Source: Zoogloeaceae bacterium (GTDB lineage: Bacteria; Pseudomonadota; Gammaproteobacteria; Burkholderiales; Rhodocyclaceae). From it: a DNA stretch of 6,067 nt. Numbering within the stretch: the stretch's first letter is position 1; the number at the start of each line of letters is the position of its first letter. Shown here in pieces: positions 1-4,934 of this stretch. The position numbers and the translations under genes are program-made. The notes beneath the pieces are model-generated. The model saw only the letters and a program-made list of their open reading frames with translations. It had not been told where the DNA came from and ran no database searches. The DNA lies in NCBI GenBank assembly GCA_031282665.1, contig JAITDH010000060.1, forward strand, positions 1 to 6,067, read 5' to 3'.

Positions 1-88
1 CCGGCGAGCAAATGCACAAAGCATAGCGGGTGTGGTTGGGAGTGGAGGAACCCCGTGTGGTTACGACGTAGTTTCGTAGGTTGGTTGG
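1..88. other. Unassigned edge sequence, no supportable gene
   Basis: No start codon with a ribosome binding site and no recognisable protein is present. On the plus strand the three frames close at about 26, 79 and 102, so the 3' end of a gene entering from the left cannot be excluded, but none of the short peptides resembles a family I know. The 9-base word GTAGGTTGG at 76-84 recurs at 89-97, so the terminus of the adjacent repeat is duplicated here. Confidence 0.4.
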
Positions 89-226
89 GTAGGTTGGATT
101 AGCCGAAGGCGTAATCCGACAATCGTTCATCACCGGCGCGAAGCGCCGCTGTTTTGATTTCTTTGCTTTGCGATGCTGCGCATCGTGGGGACGAATGTCG
201 GATTGCGTTGCGCTTATCCAACCTAC
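89..226. repeat. Intergenic palindromic repeat with two internal hairpins
   Basis: The outer arms GTAGGTTGGAT (89-99) and ATCCAACCTAC (216-226) are perfect reverse complements. A second paired block follows inside: AATCCGACA (113-121) with TGTCGGATT (196-204). The enclosed segment carries two perfect 6-bp stems with 3-base loops, CGGCGC-gaa-GCGCCG (134-148) and CGATGC-tgc-GCATCG (171-185). The whole could fold as a long stem with two side hairpins. Repeats of this type (GTAGGTTGG...TAATCCGACA) are familiar to me from intergenic regions of beta- and gammaproteobacteria, where they occur in many copies. No transposase is present. Short frames crossing it in either direction are best seen as translations of the repeat. 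Structure is seen directly; family assignment is from memory. Confidence 0.75.
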
Positions 227-304
227 AAAACCGACGCCCCCGCCTCATTGCGGCAAGACTTTTCCTCCACTTTGGATTACACTCATCCATGATTCTTGAT
301 AACT

Positions 305-322
305 TACTGATTTTTATCAGTA
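305..322. promoter_or_regulatory. Perfect inverted repeat upstream of the small orphan gene
   Basis: TACTGAT and ATCAGTA are perfect 7-bp arms separated by TTTT, in an AT-rich patch 38 bp before the start codon at 360. The position suits a dimeric repressor or activator operator overlapping the promoter. Possible promoter elements nearby (TTGATA at 296-301, TATGTT at 328-333) do not form a convincing sigma-70 pair at normal spacing, so I do not call a promoter. A transcription terminator for something upstream is less likely, because the stem is AT-rich and no gene ends here. The binding protein is unknown. Confidence 0.45.
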
Positions 323-347
323 TTTGCTATGTTTTCCGTAGTCAACT

Positions 348-352
348 GAGGA
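348..352 (+). promoter_or_regulatory. Ribosome binding site of the 98-aa gene
   Basis: GAGGA lies 7 bases before the ATG at 360. It is the main evidence that this small unrecognised frame is a real gene. Confidence 0.6.
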
Positions 353-359
353 ATTTAGG

Positions 360-656
360 ATGATCGTCAGTATCGATTTCAGCTTCTTCAGTTCCCCGAC
401 AAAGGCCTATGGGATGGTGACAGGCGATATCCACATCGACGGCCCGCTTCACGAAGGAGATGAAGTGCGCATCCTTCAAGCGAAAGAAGGGGACTGGTTT
501 TCCGGGGTTCTGAAGGTTGTCGCCATATCCCGGATGCCGGACGACGGCAGGCTGCTGATCGGGCTGCAAGACGTCGTGGCGCGGACGCCGGAGAATGCCC
601 AACTTCACGCCAGGTTTGAATGGGAGGCCGGTTTGTTCTGCGATGTATACGACTGA
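360..656 (+). CDS. Hypothetical small acidic protein (98 aa), possible beta-barrel
   Basis: I do not recognise this gene. The ATG at 360 has a good ribosome binding site (GAGGA at 348-352, 7 bases before the start), and the frame reads cleanly to TGA at 654-656. The protein is acidic (about 16 Asp/Glu against 8 Lys/Arg), has no signal peptide or membrane segment, and has tryptophans at 46 and 88. Alternating hydrophobic residues suggest beta-strands throughout. Residues 18-39 (GMVTGDIHIDGPLHEGDEVR) resemble the strand-turn-strand and 'GDEV' pattern of EF-Tu domain-II-like barrels, which is inference from a short match only. The gene stands alone: upstream is repeat DNA, and downstream it abuts the convergent lyase gene with its stop codon touching the other's. 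A palindrome at 305-322 may regulate it. Confidence 0.7.
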   Translation: MIVSIDFSFFSSPTKAYGMVTGDIHIDGPLHEGDEVRILQAKEGDWFSGVLKVVAISRMPDDGRLLIGLQDVVARTPENAQLHARFEWEAGLFCDVYD

Positions 657-1298
657 TCAGACGTACATCGACAAAGTTTCCACCTCGCCCGTCCAGGCAT
701 AGGCCGCGAGCAGCGGTTCGTCGCCCGCCTGCATGGCGTGGACGAGGTTGGCGGGGTGCAGGATCAGGGTGCCGGGCGGGTGTTGGCGGGTGACGCCGTC
801 GGCCGTCCAGGCGGCCGTGCCGGAGACGACGAGATAGGTTTCCACGGCAGGATGGTAGTGCAGGGGATAGAGGAGGCCGGGGCCGATCGCGGTCAGGCCC
901 AGGCATACCTTGTCGCTGTGGAAGGGGGCGATCGGGCCGACCAGTTCCGCCCAGGCCATGCGCTCGCCGATGTCGGGCGCGTCGGGCCGGGGGGCGTAGC
1001 TGTATCGCCAGGGAAGGGCTTCGAGATGGGGCAGGAAGGCCTGGAAAATCGCCTTCGCGGGCGCGTCTCCGCGCGGCGCGCCGACGCGCCGCAACTGCCG
1101 GACGACCGGATGGCCGCTGGCTTGCAGATGCTTCGTGTCGGCCTGGGAGAAATCCACCGCCGCGAGCAGGGCGAGCACCCGTTCGAGTTCTTCCGTGATT
1201 TCCGGAGTCTCCCGGCGCGCGGCCAGCCGCGCGGCGAAGTGCTGGCGGATGGCCTCGACTGCCGCCAGGGCGGCCTGGGGGGAAAGCGGCCCCGGCAT
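657..1298 (-). CDS. DMSP-lyase-family cupin protein (DddL/DddQ type)
   Basis: Proteins of this family (cupin DMSP lyases, PF16867-like) cleave dimethylsulfoniopropionate to DMS and acrylate in the cytoplasm using a bound divalent metal. The 213-aa length fits (DddQ about 200, DddL about 230). A helical N-terminal region (1-95) precedes the family signature LPWRYSYAP (95-103) and the cupin core. Visible active-site residues are Y144, H147, H149, E153, Y155 and H187. Their spacings (H-x3-E-x-Y, E to H 34 residues, Tyr to Tyr 11) equal those I recall for DddQ His125/Glu129/Tyr131/His163 and Tyr120. ATG follows the methyltransferase stop by one base, with GGAG about 8 bases upstream, so translation is probably coupled. 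It is the last gene of the metY operon and ends stop-to-stop with the convergent gene. Family membership is strong. The true substrate is uncertain, since the wider superfamily contains members for which DMSP may not be native. Confidence 0.85.
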   Translation of the reverse strand: MPGPLSPQAALAAVEAIRQHFAARLAARRETPEITEELERVLALLAAVDFSQADTKHLQASGHPVVRQLRRVGAPRGDAPAKAIFQAFLPHLEALPWRYSYAPRPDAPDIGERMAWAELVGPIAPFHSDKVCLGLTAIGPGLLYPLHYHPAVETYLVVSGTAAWTADGVTRQHPPGTLILHPANLVHAMQAGDEPLLAAYAWTGEVETLSMYV

Positions 1299-1299
1299 G

Positions 1300-2250
1300 T
1301 CAGGCTCCAGGGGTGGAACGGAGCGCCGCGACCGTGTGCCCGATCACCTCGCCGACCTGCCAGAGCGCCAGGGCCTTGGCCGGGGAGAGGGCTTGCGGCT
1401 GCAACGCCTGTTCGAGTTCGAGCGCGCGCGCGCCGGATTCGTCCATCGGCATGCTGGCAAACGCCTCGGCCAGATGGTCGGCGCGATAGAAATGGTAGGG
1501 GCCGAAGCCTTCCGCCTGTTGCCGGACATGCCCGCCGATGATTTCCTCGGGGTCGGTCTGGATCTTCCAGCCATAGGTGAAAATCTCCAGGCGGTAGCCC
1601 GCGAGCCGTCCCATTTCCTGGAACACGCGCAGCGGGATGCGCCCGCCGATGAGGGAGAGCACCGCGCCGCCGGGGGCGAGGAAGTCCTTCGCCTTCAGGA
1701 GCGCGACATAGTGCAGCGCCAGCAGGTTCCGGCGCATGAGTTCGGGAATGGCCTCCTGCCTCGGCGGCAGGTGGCCGGAGCTTTTGCGTGCCGTGGCGAC
1801 TTCCCCGGCATCGGAGAGTGGAATGTTGGGCAGGTTTTCGTAGATCAGGTCGTAGCGGTTGGCGGGGTCCAGGGGCGACAGGAGATCGCCGGCCCCGGCG
1901 TCGATCCGCACGCGCCCAGGTTCCCTGAGGTTGTCGCGGATGTTGGCACGCGCCGCGGCTACCACGTCTTCGTGCACGTCGGTGATGCCGATCCGGGTCG
2001 CGCCCAGGGTTTCGATCGCGGCGAGCGCGTCCAGTCCCACGCCGGTGCCGATGCTGCAAAACGCCTGTTGCGCGCCCTGCCGCTGCCGGATCAGCTTGAA
2101 GGCGGGCGTGGCGATGGTCGCCACCCAGTCGCGCAGGATTTCATCGACGCTGGGCAGGAAGGCGTGTTCGGTGACCTGGATGTCCAGCGTTTCCTTGAGG
2201 CGCTCGGGCGCGGCGGCAAGATCCAGGTAGCGGGCGGTGTCGATATGCAT
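1300..2250 (-). CDS. Class I SAM-dependent methyltransferase, MmtN-like (putative methionine S-methyltransferase)
   Basis: The 316-aa protein has a Rossmann methyltransferase core. Motif I is CSIGTGVGL (65-73), the acidic residue ending strand 2 is D91 in ITDVHEDVV, and the motif IV equivalent is YENLPNIP (137-144), in place of the NPPY of N-methyltransferases. A late strand reads AVLSLIGGR (196-204), followed by a helix and YGWKIQTDPEEIIGG (226-240). The order of these blocks, including the GGR turn, a K-I pair and a distal aromatic HFY (253-255), resembles what I recall of the N-terminal domain of plant methionine S-methyltransferase and of bacterial MmtN (about 300 aa). That enzyme makes S-methylmethionine from methionine and SAM. 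Genes on either side (MetY, DMSP-lyase family) support a sulfur substrate. The start lies 24 bases after the metY stop and has no strong ribosome binding site, suggesting coupling or reinitiation. Methyltransferase: secure. Substrate: inference. Confidence 0.8.
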   Translation of the reverse strand: MHIDTARYLDLAAAPERLKETLDIQVTEHAFLPSVDEILRDWVATIATPAFKLIRQRQGAQQAFCSIGTGVGLDALAAIETLGATRIGITDVHEDVVAAARANIRDNLREPGRVRIDAGAGDLLSPLDPANRYDLIYENLPNIPLSDAGEVATARKSSGHLPPRQEAIPELMRRNLLALHYVALLKAKDFLAPGGAVLSLIGGRIPLRVFQEMGRLAGYRLEIFTYGWKIQTDPEEIIGGHVRQQAEGFGPYHFYRADHLAEAFASMPMDESGARALELEQALQPQALSPAKALALWQVGEVIGHTVAALRSTPGA

Positions 2251-2274
2251 GATGGGCAGTGTCCGGGAATGGAA

Positions 2275-3678
2275 TCAGCGCAGCGCCTGGTCGAAATCGG
2301 CAATCAGGTCGGCGACATCCTCGATGCCGACGGAAACCCGCACCATGTCTTCCGTGATGCCGGCCTGGGCGAGCTGCTTGGCGTTCATCTGCGCGTGCGT
2401 GGAGGAAGCCGGGTGCAGCACGCTGGTGCGGGCGTCGGCGACATGCACGACGAGGGCGGCCACCTTCAGCTTTTTCACGAAGCGGCGAATCGCGTCCAGC
2501 CCGCCCTTGACGCCGAAGGTCAGGATGCCGCTGCCGCTCCGCTGGCGGAAATACCTGGCGATGCGGCGCTTGCCGGTGGCATCGAGGCCCGGATAATTGA
2601 CCCAGGTCACCCGGGGATGCGTGCCGAGGAATTTGGCGAGCGCCAGCGCGTTTTCGCCGTGGCGCGGCATCCGCAGGTGCAGGGTTTCCAGGCCGAGATT
2701 GAGCAGGAAGGCGTTGAAGGGGCTCAGGCAGGCGCCGAAATCGCGCAGGAACTGGGCGCGCGCCTTGATGAGGAAGGGCGATTTCGGGAATTTCTCCGTG
2801 TAGATCACATCGTTGTAGGTAGGATCGGGCGTGGTGAAATCCGGGAATTTGCCGTTCGTCCAGTCGAAATTGCCGCCGTCGACCACGAGCCCGCCCACGC
2901 TGGTCGCGTGTCCGTCGACATACTTGGTCGCCGAATAGGTGACGACGTTCGCGCCGTGCCGCAAGGGCTGGCAGAGCCAGGCCGTCGCCAGCGAATTGTC
3001 GACGACGAAGGGGATGCCGTGCCGTTCGGCGATCCCGGCGAGCTTCCCGAAATCCAGGATGGCGAGGCCGGGATTGCCGATCGTCTCTCCGAACAGGAGC
3101 CGGGTTTCCGGCCGTACCAGCTTTTCGATCTCGCGCTCGGACGCGTCGGGATGGAAGAAACTCGTCTCGATGCCGAATTTCTTGAGGGTGGAATTCAGCA
3201 GCGTGAACGAGCCGCCGTAAAGCTGCGAGGCGGCCAGGATGTGGTCGCCGGGGCGGGCGATGTTGATGATCGCCAGGAGGGTTGCCGCCTGTCCGGAAGC
3301 CGTCGCCACCGCGCCCACGCCGCCTTCCAGGAGATTCAGGCGCGCCTCGAAGGCGGCCACCGTCGGATTGCTGGTCCGGCTGTACTTGTGGCCGAACGCC
3401 TGCAAGGTCATGATCTTGTTGACATAGTCGATGTCATCGTACTTGTAGGTGGTGCTCTGGACGATGGAGGGAATGCGCGGATCGCCAACCTGCGGATCGT
3501 AGCCGCCTTGCAGGCAGAGGGTATCGAAGGAGGGCGCGAGCGCGGCGGACGCTACCTTTGCGGTGGAAGGCTTCGCCTTTGCAGTGGAAGGCGCCGCCTT
3601 GGAAGTAGAAGGCTTCGCCTTGGAGGCGGAAGGTTTCGCTTTCTGGGTGGAAGCCTTGGTTTTACGGGTCGATGTCAT
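2275..3678 (-). CDS. O-acetylhomoserine sulfhydrylase (MetY-type) with Lys/Ala/Pro/Ser repeat extension
   Basis: This PLP enzyme of the Cys/Met metabolism family replaces the acetyl group of O-acetylhomoserine with sulfide (giving homocysteine) or methanethiol (giving methionine). Visible motifs are HKYSRTSNPT (97-106; Y99 and R101 contact PLP phosphate), ASGQA (127-131), VVDNS (225-229; D227 binds the pyridine nitrogen), the PLP lysine K252 in SATKYVDGH, and the C-terminal substrate-binding block around SSTH (425-428). The catalytic part (about 49-467) has the normal MetY length. Residues 1-48 are an unusual basic extension with 10 Lys and no acidic residue, built of four 7-residue repeats (13-40). 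No ATG, GTG or TTG occurs in frame between M1 and M90, so the extension should be translated. The start has GGGAG about 7 bases upstream. It is the first gene of the leftward operon. Cystathionine gamma-synthase or methionine gamma-lyase are less likely because of the MetY-like length and insertions. Confidence 0.9.
   Translation of the reverse strand: MTSTRKTKASTQKAKPSASKAKPSTSKAAPSTAKAKPSTAKVASAALAPSFDTLCLQGGYDPQVGDPRIPSIVQSTTYKYDDIDYVNKIMTLQAFGHKYSRTSNPTVAAFEARLNLLEGGVGAVATASGQAATLLAIINIARPGDHILAASQLYGGSFTLLNSTLKKFGIETSFFHPDASEREIEKLVRPETRLLFGETIGNPGLAILDFGKLAGIAERHGIPFVVDNSLATAWLCQPLRHGANVVTYSATKYVDGHATSVGGLVVDGGNFDWTNGKFPDFTTPDPTYNDVIYTEKFPKSPFLIKARAQFLRDFGACLSPFNAFLLNLGLETLHLRMPRHGENALALAKFLGTHPRVTWVNYPGLDATGKRRIARYFRQRSGSGILTFGVKGGLDAIRRFVKKLKVAALVVHVADARTSVLHPASSTHAQMNAKQLAQAGITEDMVRVSVGIEDVADLIADFDQALR
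3559..3642 (-). repeat. Four 21-bp in-frame tandem repeats in metY
   Basis: Four consecutive 21-bp units encode the heptads KAKPSAS, KAKPSTS, KAAPSTA and KAKPSTA (residues 13-40 of the MetY-type protein), with degenerate units on both sides (TKASTQ before, KVASAA after). On the plus strand the units share the core (G/C)TTCGCCTT...GGAAGG. Units differ at several bases, so the array is not a recent perfect expansion, yet the reading frame is kept. Such in-frame arrays can change copy number by slippage. Confidence 0.85.
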
Positions 3679-3804
3679 GAAAAAACTCCCGGGCCGATTG
3701 TCCGGCGTTACCGGCTCTGGCCCAGGAGCTGCGGCGACGCTTTAGCAGTATTTGTGGATCGCCCCGCAAGTTGTCTGTCTTAACTCGGCGATGAGGTTGC
3801 ATGG
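3679..3804 (-). promoter_or_regulatory. Possible structured 5' leader of the metY operon
   Basis: If transcription starts near 3804 the operon has a leader of about 126 nt. On the minus strand it includes an imperfect hairpin at 3714-3729 (GCTC/GAGC with an inner TG/CA pair), a short CCGG-N5-CCGG inverted repeat just downstream, and a 5-bp pairing GGCGA/TCGCC bracketing an AT-rich segment. I looked for the cores of the SAM-I, SAM-II and SAH riboswitches and saw none. A regulatory RNA is possible but unproven, and the length depends on an unverified promoter. Confidence 0.2.
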
Positions 3805-3810
3805 GGGTGC

Positions 3811-3838
3811 ATCTTACCCGCTTTTCCACGGGATACAA
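3811..3838 (-). promoter_or_regulatory. Putative sigma-70-like promoter of the metY operon
   Basis: Read on the minus strand, TTGTAT (3838-3833) and TAAGAT (3816-3811) are separated by 16 bp, matching the -35 and -10 consensus at 3/6 and 4/6. The spacer is exactly an inverted repeat, CCCG-N8-CGGG (3817-3832), which could bind a repressor. It points toward the start at 3678. This is a pattern match only. Confidence 0.35.
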
Positions 3839-3879
3839 ACCTTGTCCGTGACTTGTGCGTAAAAACGATAGACCTTTTG

Positions 3880-3908
3880 CTTTCATGCATAGAAAAAAAA
3901 TTTATAAG
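3880..3908 (+). promoter_or_regulatory. Putative promoter of cysK-patB
   Basis: CTTTCA (3880-3885) and TATAAG (3903-3908) are 17 bp apart, with a strong -10 match (5/6) and a weak -35 (3/6). The spacer contains a run of eight A. Predicted initiation near 3915 would give a leader of about 57 nt. The weak -35 would suit an activator such as CysB, but I see no clear activator site. Confidence 0.4.
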
Positions 3909-3910
3909 GA

Positions 3911-3930
3911 AACCGCCCGAATCTGCGGTT
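3911..3930. promoter_or_regulatory. Inverted repeat at the predicted cysK transcription start
   Basis: AACCGC (3911-3916) and GCGGTT (3925-3930) are perfect 6-bp arms around an 8-base spacer, beginning two bases after the putative -10 element. The position fits an operator for a repressor, or a short hairpin at the 5' end of the mRNA. The 8-base spacer equals that of the CCCG-N8-CGGG repeat in the divergent promoter. Confidence 0.4.
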
Positions 3931-3960
3931 AGACTTGCGGCATTTTGTGTTCACCACTCC

Positions 3961-3964
3961 AGGA
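3961..3964 (+). promoter_or_regulatory. Ribosome binding site deciding the cysK start
   Basis: AGGA stands 7 bases upstream of the ATG at 3972. The in-frame TTG at 3945 has no comparable site, so the shorter protein is preferred. Confidence 0.7.
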
Positions 3965-3971
3965 AGCTCAT

Positions 3972-4904
3972 ATGTCCATCGCCAACGACGTTACGGAACT
4001 GATCGGCAATACGCCGCTGGTTCGCCTCAACCGCCTGACGCAAGGGTTCGAGGCCAGCATTGCCGTCAAGCTGGAATTCCTGAATCCCGCGCACAGCGTC
4101 AAGGACCGCATCGCGGTGGCGATGATCGACGCCGCCCAGGCCGAAGGCCGGATCGCGCCCGACACGATCATCCTGGAACCGACCTCCGGCAACACCGGCA
4201 TCGGCCTGGCGATGGTCTGCGCCGCGCGCGGCATCCGCGCCGCCTTCATCATGCCGGAAACCATGAGCCGCGAACGGCGCTTGCTCCTGAAAGCCTATGG
4301 CGCGGAATTGATCCTGACGCCCGCGCACGAAGGCATGGGTGGCGCCATTGAGCGGGCGCGGGCGCTGGCCGCCGCCGACAGCCGCTACCTGGTGCTGCAA
4401 CAGTTCGAGAATCCGGCCAACCCGGAAATCCACCGCCAGACGACCGCCGAGGAAATCTGGCGGGATACCGGCGGCGAGGTGGATGTCTTCGTGGCGGGGG
4501 TCGGCACCGGCGGCACACTGACCGGCGTCGGCGAGATACTGAAAGCCAGGAAGCCTTCGATCAGGATCGTGGCGGTGGAGCCGGAAGGCTCGCCGGTGCT
4601 CTCCGGCGGCGCCCGGGGGCCGCACGCCATCCAGGGGATCGGCGCGGGTTTCGTGCCGCCCATCCTGAACACCGGCGTCTATGATGAAATCATCACCATC
4701 GGGAACGAGGAAGCCTTCGCCACGGCGCGCCGGCTCGCCGCCGAAGAAGGCCTGCTGGCCGGCATTTCCTCCGGCGCGAACGTCCGCGCGGCGCTCATCC
4801 TGGCGGCGCGTCCGGAACACGCGGGACAATTGATCGTGACGCCCCTGCCCTCGTTCGGCGAACGCTATCTTTCCACGGCGCTTTACGGCACGCTGGAAGT
4901 GTGA
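3972..4904 (+). CDS. cysK: Cysteine synthase A (O-acetylserine sulfhydrylase)
   Basis: This PLP fold-type II enzyme makes cysteine from O-acetylserine and sulfide in the cytoplasm, the last step of assimilatory sulfur reduction. The 310-aa length is normal for the family. Visible motifs are [10 protein letters not shown] (11-20), the PLP lysine K44 in NPAHSVKDR, the substrate loop TSGNTG (71-76), the phosphate-binding loop GTGGT (178-182), the GIGAGF block (222-227) and SSGAN (266-270), whose second Ser binds the pyridine nitrogen. The ATG at 3972 is chosen over a TTG nine codons upstream because AGGA (3961-3964) sits 7 bases before it and the family N-terminus aligns there. The 'SVKDR' and 'GPHAIQGIG' blocks favour CysK over CysM. 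It heads a rightward operon with the PatB-like gene 30 bases downstream and is divergent from the metY operon. Confidence 0.95.
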   Translation: MSIANDVTELIGNTPLVRLNRLTQGFEASIAVKLEFLNPAHSVKDRIAVAMIDAAQAEGRIAPDTIILEPTSGNTGIGLAMVCAARGIRAAFIMPETMSRERRLLLKAYGAELILTPAHEGMGGAIERARALAAADSRYLVLQQFENPANPEIHRQTTAEEIWRDTGGEVDVFVAGVGTGGTLTGVGEILKARKPSIRIVAVEPEGSPVLSGGARGPHAIQGIGAGFVPPILNTGVYDEIITIGNEEAFATARRLAAEEGLLAGISSGANVRAALILAARPEHAGQLIVTPLPSFGERYLSTALYGTLEV

Positions 4905-4934
4905 GATACGGACGCTTTTTTGTCGGGATCAGGA

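Noticed and set aside
89..226. Possible CRISPR repeats or insertion sequence
   Set aside because: There is no regular repeat-spacer pattern and no transposase frame; the structure is a single nested palindrome.
99..290. Minus-strand frame of 63 codons
   Set aside because: It mostly translates the palindromic repeat at 89-226. There is no convincing ribosome binding site or family match.
3714..3729. Hairpin considered as a rho-independent terminator
   Set aside because: It has no following T-run on either strand and lies in the leader before metY, not at a gene end.
1135..3783. Very long open frame (882 codons) on the plus strand, antisense to most of the metY operon
   Set aside because: It lies opposite three genes with clear family motifs, its product is low-complexity and Gly/Arg/Asp-rich with no recognisable domain, and long antisense frames are expected in GC-rich coding DNA.
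3945..3971. TTG start extending cysK by nine residues
   Set aside because: The ATG at 3972 has AGGA at the right distance, and the family N-terminus aligns from there.
3679..3971. SAM-I, SAM-II or SAH riboswitch
   Set aside because: None of the conserved cores I know could be found on either strand. Only generic short stems are present.
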